Positions 7,684 through 15,108 of a DNA stretch of 59,496 nt are shown here, in pieces. The notes beneath the pieces were generated by a model. It saw only the letters and a list, made by a program, of their open reading frames with translations. It made no database searches and was not told the origin of the DNA. This DNA is from Chryseobacterium sp. YIM B08800 (GTDB lineage Bacteria; Bacteroidota; Bacteroidia; Flavobacteriales; Weeksellaceae): the NCBI RefSeq assembly GCF_026163565.1, contig NZ_JAPDKN010000036.1:1-59496 (forward strand), read 5' to 3'. The translations under genes were made by a program, and so were the position numbers. Positions within the stretch are counted from its first letter, which is position 1. The number at the start of each line of letters is the position of its first letter.

Positions 7684-8625
7684 TTAATGTAATTCTGCCA
7701 AATACTTTTCAGCATCCATGGCTGCCATACAACCGCTACCCGCTGCTGTAATCGCTTGTCTGTAGATATGATCCTGAACATCTCCCGCAGCAAAAACTCC
7801 CGGAAGGTTTGTTCTTGAAGAACCTTTTTCAGTAACAATATATCCGTTTTCATCTAAATCGATTTGACCAGCAAAAATATCTGTATTTGGCTTGTGACCA
7901 ATTGCAATGAAAATTCCGTGAACGTCTACTGTAGACTTTTCCTGAGTCTGGTTGTTAATCACCACTGCTCTTTCTACCAAATTATTTTCACCTTCAATAC
8001 CAATTAATTCGTGGTAAAATTTCACTTCAATATTCGGTGTGTTTTCTACTCTGTGGATCATCGCTTTTGAAGCTCTGAACTCTCCTTTTCTTACCAACAT
8101 CGTTACTTTATTCACCAATTTTGCAAGGTAAGTAGCCTCTTCAGCTGCAGTATCTCCTGCTCCTACAACCACAACATCTTTTCCTCTGTAGAAAAATCCG
8201 TCGCAGGTAGCACATGCAGAAACTCCTCCTCCATTATATTTTTTCTCATCATCAAGACCCAAATATTTTGCAGTAGCTCCTGTAGAAATAATCACAGATT
8301 TAGCTAAAATTTCTTTATTCCCTGCATATAATTTGTGAATACCGCCAACTTCTTTTGAAAATTCAACATTAGTAATCATTTCGTAATGCACTTTGGTATC
8401 GAATCTTTCAGCTTGTTTCTGCAAATCCATCATCATTTCAGGACCTGTAATTCCTGCAGGATAACCCGGGAAATTATCAACTTCTGTTGTTGTGGTTAAT
8501 TGTCCACCTGGTTCCAGACCTGTGTATAATTCAGGTTTTAAGTCTGCTCTTGCTGCATAAATTGCCGCTGTAAAACCAGAAGGTCCAGATCCAACGATCA
8601 CACAATCTAAAATATTTTCTTCCAT
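7684..8625 (-). CDS. trxB: thioredoxin-disulfide reductase
   Basis: The 313-aa protein has the low-molecular-weight TrxR layout: an FAD-binding GSGPSG motif (about 12-17), the redox-active CATC followed by DG (about 138-143), an NADPH-binding GAGDTAAEEA segment (about 157-166) and a C-terminal FAD motif with FAAGDV near residue 285. It passes electrons from NADPH to thioredoxin in the cytoplasm. Length and motifs are fully canonical. It is monocistronic, with its own terminator. Confidence 0.97.
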   Translation of the reverse strand: MEENILDCVIVGSGPSGFTAAIYAARADLKPELYTGLEPGGQLTTTTEVDNFPGYPAGITGPEMMMDLQKQAERFDTKVHYEMITNVEFSKEVGGIHKLYAGNKEILAKSVIISTGATAKYLGLDDEKKYNGGGVSACATCDGFFYRGKDVVVVGAGDTAAEEATYLAKLVNKVTMLVRKGEFRASKAMIHRVENTPNIEVKFYHELIGIEGENNLVERAVVINNQTQEKSTVDVHGIFIAIGHKPNTDIFAGQIDLDENGYIVTEKGSSRTNLPGVFAAGDVQDHIYRQAITAAGSGCMAAMDAEKYLAELH

Positions 8626-8800
8626 AATTTATTTATCAATTTCAAGGATGCTAATTTCGGAATTTTTAATGTTTTATTAAAGTAAATTTAATGATACTTG
8701 TCAATGTTTAATATGTGAATATTCAATTGTTAATAGTTTCTGGTCTTTGGTTGATAGATTTCACTATCAGTAGATAATAACTCTTAACCAATAACAAAAA

Positions 8801-9841
8801 TTACACTTTCATCTTAATTTTATCTACATTGATAATTTTGTAAACCAATTCTTTAATTAATTCTGCATCATCCATATTTACGGCCCCCAAACCTTTTCCT
8901 TTCATGTCAAATTCTCTCAAAATTGAAATGACACGAGTAGAATGTTTTAGCGGATATAATCTTGCTGCTTCTGCATAATCTTTAATAAAATAAGGATTAA
9001 TACCCATTTGTGAAGCGATTACTTGTTGAGGTTGCCCAATCATCGTATTGTAAATAATTACATTAGAAAAATAATTGTACAAACTGGAAAGTAGCATTAC
9101 AAAAGGATTATTCTTAGGGTTTTTCCCCATAAAATAGGCAATTCTGAACGCGGCATTAGCGTTTTTCGCTCCTAAAGCTTTCTGAAGTTCAAAAACATTG
9201 AATTCTTTGCTTATTCCAATATGGTTTTCAACGATGGTACCGTCTAAAAGTTGACCTTCTTTTAAAATAATTTTAAGTTTTCCTAACTCATTTGAGATTC
9301 TGGAAAGGTCATTTCCAAGATATTCTGCCAAAAGATTAGAAATATTCGGGGCTGTTTTTATCTTTAATCTGAGACATTCATCAGCAATCCATTTGGGAAG
9401 CGTATGGTCTTTTAAAGATTCGCTCAAAAAAAGCGCATTTAGCTTTGTTAAAGTTTTGGTAACCTTTTTTCGGCTGTCCAGCTTCTTATGTTTATGGGCA
9501 AAAACCAAAACCGTCGATGGAACCGGATTTTCTGCATACGCATCTAAAGCTTTGCTTTCTTCTTCATTAAATTTCAAATCCTGCGCCTCTTTTACAATAA
9601 TCACCTGTTTGTCTCCCATCATTGGAAACTGCCGCGCCAAAGAAAGAATTTCCTGATACGTTGTATCTTTTCCGTAAGTGACTGTTTGGTTAAAAGCTTT
9701 TTCGTCTTCCTCCAGAAAGTCGTGTTCAAGGGCTTTTACCGCAACATCAATAAAGTAAGGTTCTTCTCCGTGGAAAAAATAAATCGGTAAAACTTCTTTA
9801 TTTTTAATATTTTTGAGGATTAAATCTAATTCTTTCATCAT
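8801..9841 (-). CDS. holA: DNA polymerase III subunit delta
   Basis: The 346-aa protein begins with the HolA-type sequence PIYFFHGEEPYFID (about residues 19-32). It continues as the divergent AAA+-like clamp-loader delta fold, with segments such as GDKQVIIVKEAQDLKF and an all-helical C-terminus containing NNPFVMLLSSLYNYF. Delta opens the beta clamp during loading at the replication fork. There are two adjacent ATG codons (9841 and 9838); either could be used. It is divergent from the HsdR-N domain gene, with only 4 bp between the first codons. Confidence 0.93.
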   Translation of the reverse strand: MMKELDLILKNIKNKEVLPIYFFHGEEPYFIDVAVKALEHDFLEEDEKAFNQTVTYGKDTTYQEILSLARQFPMMGDKQVIIVKEAQDLKFNEEESKALDAYAENPVPSTVLVFAHKHKKLDSRKKVTKTLTKLNALFLSESLKDHTLPKWIADECLRLKIKTAPNISNLLAEYLGNDLSRISNELGKLKIILKEGQLLDGTIVENHIGISKEFNVFELQKALGAKNANAAFRIAYFMGKNPKNNPFVMLLSSLYNYFSNVIIYNTMIGQPQQVIASQMGINPYFIKDYAEAARLYPLKHSTRVISILREFDMKGKGLGAVNMDDAELIKELVYKIINVDKIKMKV

Positions 9842-9845
9842 ATAA

Positions 9846-10271
9846 ATGGAACTTCCAAAACTGAACTTTCAGGAAACTTTTGATTTTAAATTCAAGAAAG
9901 ACAAAGATAAGTTTTTTATTTATGACTTGGTTCGTAAAACTTACCTTTTGCTGACTCCCGAAGAGTGGGTTCGGCAGCATTGGGTTCACTATTATCTTAC
10001 CGTGAAATCCTACTCTACTTCTGCGTTAATTACTGAAAAAAAGATCGTTCTGAATGGTTTAACGAAGCGTATTGACCTTTTAATCACAGAAAAAGCGCAG
10101 CCAAAAATTTTAATTGAATGTAAAGCACCACAAATCAAATTAACAGAAAAAACATTTGAGCAGACTGCAAGATATAATTCAATAATTGGTGCTTCTGAAA
10201 TTATTTTAACCAACGGTTTGCAACACATTAATGCCTATTACGAAAACGAGCAATATCAATTTTACAAATAA
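9846..10271 (+). CDS. stand-alone type I restriction HsdR N-terminal domain protein (PD-(D/E)XK fold)
   Basis: The 141-residue protein consists only of the nuclease-like N-terminal domain of HsdR. A basic helix with YDLVRKTYLLLTPEEWVRQH is followed by an Asp in RIDLLI (about 76-81) and IECKAP (about 92-97), the D...ExK metal site. No helicase or methylase genes are near, so it is not a working restriction system. It is tightly divergent from holA. Such stand-alone genes next to holA are, to my knowledge, common in Bacteroidetes, but a function is not established. A role in DNA repair or clamp-loader-associated nuclease activity is only a guess from context. Confidence 0.8.
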   Translation: MELPKLNFQETFDFKFKKDKDKFFIYDLVRKTYLLLTPEEWVRQHWVHYYLTVKSYSTSALITEKKIVLNGLTKRIDLLITEKAQPKILIECKAPQIKLTEKTFEQTARYNSIIGASEIILTNGLQHINAYYENEQYQFYK

Positions 10272-10300
10272 TATTGAGGTTGAGGTTGAAATTTTGCGCC

Positions 10301-10330
10301 AACCTTAACCTTAACCTTAATCTTAACCTT
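10301..10330. repeat. AACCTT hexamer microsatellite (five units)
   Basis: Five consecutive hexamers AACCTT, one altered to AATCTT, lie just upstream of the HAD hydrolase start, with GAGGTT repeats of the same type just before on the other strand sense (10274-10288). The tract falls between the likely promoter and the start codon, so copy-number change could alter expression. Confidence 0.7.
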
Positions 10331-10336
10331 AAAAGT

Positions 10337-10951
10337 ATGGAAATTAAAAATATAATATTCGATTTTGGAGGTGTTTTGATGGATTGGAATCCAAGATATT
10401 TTTTCAAAACTTATTTTAATGATGATGAAAAAATGGAATATTTCCTTGAAAATATCGCTCAGGATGAATGGAATATTGAGCAAGACAGAGGAAGGACTTT
10501 AGCAGAAGGAACCGAAGTTCAGATTAAAAAATTCCCGGAATGGGAAAAAGAACTCAGAGCCTATTATGATAACTGGACGGTAATGCTGAAAAGTGACATC
10601 CCTCAAAATGTAGAAATACTGAGAAAACTGGGAAACACACCTTATCAATTATACGGATTGACCAATTGGTCTGAAGAAACTTTTCCCTATGCTTTAGAAA
10701 ATTATGATTTCTTTCAATTATTTGACGGAAAAATTGTGGTTTCAGGAACAGAAAAGTTAATCAAACCTGACCCTAAAATCTGGAATGTTTTATTGGAAAG
10801 ATACCAGTTAGAAGCCAATGAATCGGTTTTCATTGATGATAATTTCAAAAATATTGAGATGGCAAAAACATTAGGTTTCAAAACTATTCATATTCTACCG
10901 GAAACAGATTTGAAAACTGAACTGAATAATTTAGGCGTAAAATTTGATTAA
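10337..10951 (+). CDS. HAD family hydrolase (HAD-IA, YihX-like)
   Basis: Motif I, FDFGGVLMDW, starts at residue 7 and supplies the nucleophilic Asp. Motif II is seen in YGLTNW near residue 110, motif III in the conserved Lys of LIKPDPKIW (about 143-151) and motif IV in FIDDN (about 167-171). The protein is a haloacid dehalogenase-superfamily phosphatase of the group with GG after the nucleophile region. The ATG at 10337 is chosen because the upstream in-frame extension from 10274 only translates the AACCTT repeat. The substrate is unknown; sugar phosphates or nucleotides are usual for the group. Confidence 0.9.
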   Translation: MEIKNIIFDFGGVLMDWNPRYFFKTYFNDDEKMEYFLENIAQDEWNIEQDRGRTLAEGTEVQIKKFPEWEKELRAYYDNWTVMLKSDIPQNVEILRKLGNTPYQLYGLTNWSEETFPYALENYDFFQLFDGKIVVSGTEKLIKPDPKIWNVLLERYQLEANESVFIDDNFKNIEMAKTLGFKTIHILPETDLKTELNNLGVKFD

Positions 10952-11059
10952 ATTTTCAAACTCTAATATCACAAATATTTTCACTCATTACACAGACGTT
11001 ATTCGTGATATTTTTGAAAAAACATTAGGATAATTTGGGTTTCAATTAAATTACAAAAT

Positions 11060-11803
11060 ATGATACGTTCAATATTATTATCAGCATTTTTGATGACTTC
11101 AGGAACTATTTTCAGTCAGAATTTAAAACCTGTGTCTTATCAGGATGGTTCGCAAAAACTGAATGGTTTGGTAACCTCCAATGCCGGAAAAAAACTTCCC
11201 GGAGTTTTGATTCTTCCAGCCTGGAAAGGAATTGATGACGAAGCAAAAACGGCAGCAGCAGATTTAGAAAAACAAGGCTACATAGCCTTTATTGCTGATA
11301 TTTATGGAGAAGGAAATATTCCGACAGACAATGCTTCGGCGGCAAAAACTGCGGGATTTTACAAGAAAGATTATGCTGCTTATCAGAAGAGAATTTCTTT
11401 AGCTTTAGAACAATTGAAGAAAAACGGAGCAATTTCAGATAAAATTGCGGTCATCGGTTATTGCTTTGGCGGAACCGGAGCTTTGGAATCTGCGAGAGGA
11501 AAATTACCCGTTGTAGGCGTTGTTTCCATTCATGGAAGTATCGGAAAAGACCAATCGAGACCGAATGAAGCTATCTCAACTAAAATTTTGGTTGAAAACC
11601 CTGCAGAAGATAAAAGTGTTACGCCGGAAGATTACAATAATCTGGTTAAAGAAATGAATGATGGTAAAGCAGATTGGCAAATCATTACGTATGCTAATTC
11701 AAAACATACTTTTACTGACTCAAAATCAACCGATTATAATCCTGTAATGGCAAAAAGAGCCTGGAATCATACGCTTTTATTTTTGAAAGAAATTTTGAAA
11801 TAA
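11060..11803 (+). CDS. dienelactone hydrolase family protein, exported
   Basis: An N-terminal signal peptide ends near FSQ (about residue 20). The alpha/beta-hydrolase core has the dienelactone hydrolase nucleophile motif GYCFGG (about 133-138) with Cys in place of Ser, an acidic region ENPAEDKSVTPED and a catalytic His in SKHTF (about 213). At 247 aa the length fits the family. The likely location is the periplasm. Such enzymes hydrolyse lactones or esters; the physiological substrate is not evident. It ends just before a strong hairpin shared with the convergent gene. Confidence 0.87.
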   Translation: MIRSILLSAFLMTSGTIFSQNLKPVSYQDGSQKLNGLVTSNAGKKLPGVLILPAWKGIDDEAKTAAADLEKQGYIAFIADIYGEGNIPTDNASAAKTAGFYKKDYAAYQKRISLALEQLKKNGAISDKIAVIGYCFGGTGALESARGKLPVVGVVSIHGSIGKDQSRPNEAISTKILVENPAEDKSVTPEDYNNLVKEMNDGKADWQIITYANSKHTFTDSKSTDYNPVMAKRAWNHTLLFLKEILK

Positions 11804-11820
11804 TTGAACTACTATAAATT

Positions 11821-11851
11821 AAAAACAACCTCGATAATTGAGGTTGTTTTT
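11821..11851. terminator. bidirectional intrinsic terminator
   Basis: A perfect 12-bp stem (AAAAACAACCTC / GAGGTTGTTTTT) with a 7-nt loop sits between the convergent genes ending at 11803 (+) and 11854 (-). T-runs occur on both strands. Confidence 0.85.
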
Positions 11852-11853
11852 GT

Positions 11854-12084
11854 TTATAAATCACTGATCGTATTACAATTAGAACACCACCAGTATTCTG
11901 ATTCTTTATCTTTCAATTTCTTTTTTGTTTTCTCTTCACAATTTTCACGGACACATTTATCACTCTCATTTTCTTTCGCTTCGTAGTCGCAATTAAAACA
12001 ACTCCAACTCGTTAAATGAGTCTTTCCGTTGATAAACCATGTAAAAGAGCTTTCTTTACACTTTGGGCAAATTTGTAACGCCAT
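11854..12084 (-). CDS. small cysteine-rich zinc-ribbon protein
   Basis: The 76-aa product has CPKC at residues 7-10, CFNC near 30-33, a middle C...C pair (CVRENC) and a C-terminal CSNC, i.e. four metal-knuckle pairs that could bind two zinc ions. It is followed on the same strand context by the cupin gene, whose stop is 2 bp from this gene's start, suggesting co-transcription. No known family is recognised. It may bind nucleic acid or act in protein interaction, as many zinc ribbons do; this is inference. Confidence 0.7.
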   Translation of the reverse strand: MALQICPKCKESSFTWFINGKTHLTSWSCFNCDYEAKENESDKCVRENCEEKTKKKLKDKESEYWWCSNCNTISDL

Positions 12085-12086
12085 AT

Positions 12087-12455
12087 TTAAATTATTTCTT
12101 CTTCTCTATTCACCAAATCCATCGAAAAAGCCGGAAGACAAATTGCAATATATTCGCAAGGCTCTGAGAACGGATTGCTGTAACGGATTCTTGCTCCTTT
12201 TTCAATTAAAATACTTTGTCCTTTTTCTAAAATCACCTCTTCTCCGTCAATTTCAAATTGCTTTTTACCTGAAATAATGATGGTAAATTCATCAAACTCA
12301 GGAGTTTGATGAGGTTCGCTCCAATCTGGCGGAGCAACCATGTGTGCAATAGAGATGTTTGAATTCTGGGTTGAATTTCCCCAATGCTCTTCAATTAATT
12401 TTCCGTCGGTTGTAGGAACTACAAATGGTGATTTCTGAATTTTATATTTTTTCAT
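12087..12455 (-). CDS. cupin domain-containing protein
   Basis: The 122-residue product is a single cupin barrel, with conserved EPHQTPEFDEFTIIISG (about 45-61) supplying metal-ligand His and Glu, and IEKGARIRYSNP for the second cupin motif. No signal peptide is visible. It lies immediately upstream of the zinc-ribbon gene with a 2-bp gap. Small cupins of this sort may bind small ligands or be isomerases; the specific role is unknown. Confidence 0.85.
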   Translation of the reverse strand: MKKYKIQKSPFVVPTTDGKLIEEHWGNSTQNSNISIAHMVAPPDWSEPHQTPEFDEFTIIISGKKQFEIDGEEVILEKGQSILIEKGARIRYSNPFSEPCEYIAICLPAFSMDLVNREEEII

Positions 12456-12477
12456 GATTATATTTTTATTTAATTAA

Positions 12478-12555
12478 TTTCTCGCAGATTTAGCTAATTG
12501 AGCAGATTTTAATTCCTAAAATTAATCAGCGTAATCTGCTACATCTGCGAGAAAA
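12478..12555. repeat. palindromic intergenic repeat (CTCGCAGAT family)
   Basis: Nested arms TTTCTCGCAGAT / ATCTGCGAGAAA (outer, 12 bp) and AGCAGATT / AATCTGCT (inner, 8 bp) span the gap between the cupin and GNAT genes. A related palindrome occurs at 54655-54715. Confidence 0.6.
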
Positions 12556-12566
12556 TTTATTTATGT

Positions 12567-13103
12567 TTAATCAACTTTAAAATGATTTTCTTTTGCTATT
12601 TCGTACACAAAATTGGTTCGTGTCGGTTCTCCAAAATAAGCGACTTCTTCTTCCGCAATTTTTTGTCCGCCCAATCTTTCTAATGCAATCTGAGAACGGA
12701 AATTTTCTTTTCCGATATGGAAATGTACTTTGTCTACAAATTGAAAAACATAATCCAACATCAGTTTTTTGATTTGTGGATTGATCCCTTTTCCCCAAGA
12801 ATTTGTTCCGTAAAAAGTATAGCCAATAAAAATACTGTTTTCAGATTCATCAAAATCATAAAAACGGGTACTTCCCAAAATATCTCCAGTAGATTTTTCT
12901 ACGATCTTAAAAGCTCCTTGACTTTCGATTGCACCTTTAAAAAAGTTTTCAAAAACTTCTCTTTTGTAACGGTCTTTATTTGGGTGCTGCTCCCAAACTT
13001 TCGGATCCGAAGCCACTTCGTACAATAAGTCAAAATCCCCTTGTTGTAAGGGGATTAATTGATATTCTTCGTTTTCTAAAACAGGTTGAATAGAAAAATT
13101 CAT
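12567..13103 (-). CDS. GNAT family N-acetyltransferase (RimJ/RimL-like)
   Basis: The 178-aa protein has the Acetyltransf_3 layout of ribosomal-protein-type acetyltransferases: LIPLQQGDFDLLYEVASDP near the N-terminus, IFIGYTFYGTNSWGKGINPQ (about 92-111; the acetyl-CoA-binding region, here with SWGKGI in place of the usual RGxG) and IALERLGGQKIAEE near 138-151. The acceptor substrate is unknown. No operon partner; it lies 18 bp after the DUF2911 gene's stop on the same strand. Confidence 0.85.
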   Translation of the reverse strand: MNFSIQPVLENEEYQLIPLQQGDFDLLYEVASDPKVWEQHPNKDRYKREVFENFFKGAIESQGAFKIVEKSTGDILGSTRFYDFDESENSIFIGYTFYGTNSWGKGINPQIKKLMLDYVFQFVDKVHFHIGKENFRSQIALERLGGQKIAEEEVAYFGEPTRTNFVYEIAKENHFKVD

Positions 13104-13121
13104 CTTTTATAAATTTGAATC

Positions 13122-13727
13122 TTAGCCTTTTGCTTTTGCAGCGTCAGATTCTATTTTTTTGATTTCTTTTAATTTCTCAGCAATTTTAGTTACTGCTTCC
13201 GGTTTTGCAGGTTTTAAAGCTACTTCAGCTTGAGCCATATCCCATTTGATCACAAGATTTCCTGAATTTTCATCAGTCGGGTTTAAAGTAATTTCGAACC
13301 ACTCTTGTTTATCAGCTAATTTATTAACAGGAACCGTTACATCTACAACATCCTGTTTTGGGTCGTAAGTATAAGCTCCCCATTGCTGAAAATCTTTATT
13401 TAAAATTACTTTCCAGTCTTTTTCTGTTGGTACGATAAACAAACCATAAGTTCCTGCCGGAACTGTTTTTCCACCAAAATTAACAGATTGTCCAAATGTA
13501 ATTTTTGTAGAAGAGTTTGCACCCGCTCTCCAAACCTGTCCGTAAGGAACAAGTTCTCCGAAGATCTTTCTTCCTTTCACTCCCGGTCTTCCATAATCAA
13601 CAGTAATTTTAGACATTGAAAACTGCTGTTCTACTTTCTGACGCGGACTTGCTGCAGGTACCGAATAATCTTGTGCAAAGCTTAAAGCTGAAGCCGAAAT
13701 GCAAACTGCAAATAATAATTTTTTCAC
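13122..13727 (-). CDS. DUF2911 domain-containing exported protein
   Basis: The product has a signal peptide that fits if translation begins at GTG 13727 (VKKLLFAVCISASALSFAQ). The reading frame extends to 13772, but that extension would bury the signal peptide, so the GTG start is preferred. The mature part carries the DUF2911 hallmarks SPRQKVEQQFSMSKITVDYGRPGVKGRKIF and PYGQVWRAGANSSTKITF, with ending segments of GTYGLFIVPTEKDW. Members are secreted or periplasmic in Bacteroidetes with no known biochemical role. Its C-terminus is Lys/Glu-rich. Confidence 0.85.
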   Translation of the reverse strand: MKKLLFAVCISASALSFAQDYSVPAASPRQKVEQQFSMSKITVDYGRPGVKGRKIFGELVPYGQVWRAGANSSTKITFGQSVNFGGKTVPAGTYGLFIVPTEKDWKVILNKDFQQWGAYTYDPKQDVVDVTVPVNKLADKQEWFEITLNPTDENSGNLVIKWDMAQAEVALKPAKPEAVTKIAEKLKEIKKIESDAAKAKG

Positions 13728-13835
13728 TTTTAAAATTTTGCCTAAAATTACAAAATCGAGTTCATAAATCACTTTTTGAGACTGATAAATTTTGTTAAAT
13801 TAAATTGAAAAAAGAAAATGATTATGTTTTTATTT

Positions 13836-13938
13836 TAACGCAAAGGTCGCAAAGATTTTTTTAACTACTAATTGTTTTTAAGTTCGCAAAGGCGTTTCAC
13901 TTAGCCAAGCTCACTAAAATTAGTTAAAGATTTTTTTT
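13836..13938. repeat. dispersed intergenic repeat (AACGCAAAG...GCAAAGATTT family), copy 1
   Basis: The pattern AACGCAAAGGTCGCAAAGATTT, then GTTCGCAAAGGCGTTTCACTTAG recurs at 59357-59474 with similar spacing. It partly overlaps the 3' end of the DinB gene. A shorter relative appears at about 32183-32215. Confidence 0.55.
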
Positions 13939-14463
13939 TGCTTGTTTGATGTGTCTCAGATTATGGTAGATTACAAAACGGAAAGTATCACCTAGTTTTA
14001 ATTTAATTAAATTTGAAATACTGATGCTGGTTTTTACTTTGTTTAAGTCTATATTTTTAGCTTCATTTAAAAGATCAATCATTTGTTTTTGCTGATGAAT
14101 AAATTCATTTAAAAAGCTCTTATCAAGTTTGCTGTGAATAGGATTCATTGATTTGAAAGTCTTCATTGAATTTAATTTCTCCTTTGGAAGCATGCTATTT
14201 GCGAAATAATTTCCTAAAATTCCTGAACTGAAAATCTTTGTTGATTTTGTGGATGAATTTTCTATTCTTTTACTGATTTCAGGAATATAAAAATTCCCGT
14301 AACGATTCAAATGTTCAATGCATTCAAGAATGCTCCAGCTTTTTTCTGAAAGTCTGAAGTTAAGTTTTTCATCGGTTTCATTTAGAAGATTTTCAGCAAA
14401 CTGTATGTTTTCTTCAGTAATCTTTTTCAATTCATCGATCAGTTGAAGCGTAGGAATTTTCAT
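13924..14463 (-). CDS. DinB family protein (DinB_2/YfiT-like four-helix bundle)
   Basis: The 179-aa protein is predicted all-helical with the DinB-superfamily metal-binding His pattern: His in SWSILECIEHLNRYG (about residues 46-60) and HNLRHIKQ near the C-terminus (about 167-174). Such proteins are thought to be metal-dependent thiol-linked hydrolases or transferases; activity is not known here. It follows the Crp-like gene by 54 bp on the same strand, and could be its target. The C-terminal codons extend into an intergenic repeat. Confidence 0.85.
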   Translation of the reverse strand: MKIPTLQLIDELKKITEENIQFAENLLNETDEKLNFRLSEKSWSILECIEHLNRYGNFYIPEISKRIENSSTKSTKIFSSGILGNYFANSMLPKEKLNSMKTFKSMNPIHSKLDKSFLNEFIHQQKQMIDLLNEAKNIDLNKVKTSISISNLIKLKLGDTFRFVIYHNLRHIKQAKKNL

Positions 14464-14517
14464 GTTAATTTTTATTGCAAATTTCCAGTTTTCGTAAATG
14501 ATAAATCTTGATTACAG

Positions 14518-15042
14518 TCAATATTTTTTGAGTCTTGACAAAGTTTCAGGGCTCATTCTTAAATAATTAGCAATATGTTTATTGGGGATTTCCTGAAAAA
14601 GTTTCGGACTTCTTTTTAAAACCCTTTCATAACGTTCTTTCGGAGAATTGATTAATAAATCCTTTTCTCTTTCAATTTGTTGTAAAACTAAATCTTCCAA
14701 AATTACAGTCCATAATTTCAGATTATCGTCAGAAGATTTTATAAATTCATAAAGATCTTTTTTTGAAGCCACTTTAATTTCGGTTTTCTTAATCGCCTGA
14801 ATGTAAAAATCAGTTGGTTTTTCAGACAAAAAAGAATCGAGGCAGACAATTATATTTTCTTTATATCCAAAACGAATTGTTCTTTCCTGATCTTCATCTC
14901 TGATAAAAATTCGTAAACTCCCTTTTTCAACATAATAAATATTACTGTCGATATCACCTTCCAAAGTCAGAAAATTATGCCTTTCAATCACTTTCTTTTT
15001 TTGAAATAAATTAGCGTCGATTAACTTCTGAATAATATTCAC
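14518..15042 (-). CDS. Crp/Fnr family transcriptional regulator
   Basis: A cyclic-nucleotide-binding-like beta-roll occupies residues 1-110 (NIYYVEKGSLRIFIRDEDQE) and a winged-helix end contains IPNKHIANYLRMSPETLSRLKK (about 152-173). The protein is 174 aa, slightly short of the family's 190 or so, because it stops just after the recognition helix. The cAMP-type phosphate-binding cassette is not obvious. The DinB gene directly downstream is the likely co-transcribed partner. Confidence 0.88.
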   Translation of the reverse strand: MNIIQKLIDANLFQKKKVIERHNFLTLEGDIDSNIYYVEKGSLRIFIRDEDQERTIRFGYKENIIVCLDSFLSEKPTDFYIQAIKKTEIKVASKKDLYEFIKSSDDNLKLWTVILEDLVLQQIEREKDLLINSPKERYERVLKRSPKLFQEIPNKHIANYLRMSPETLSRLKKY

Positions 15043-15108
15043 ATTCTTAAATTTTAATGAAACAAAAACCCCATAAAAATATGAGGTTTTAAAATATATT
15101 AGAAAAAT

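Noticed and set aside
10274..10336. Upstream start for the HAD hydrolase giving a 21-residue longer protein
   Set aside because: The added residues (NLNLNLNL) only translate the AACCTT repeat.
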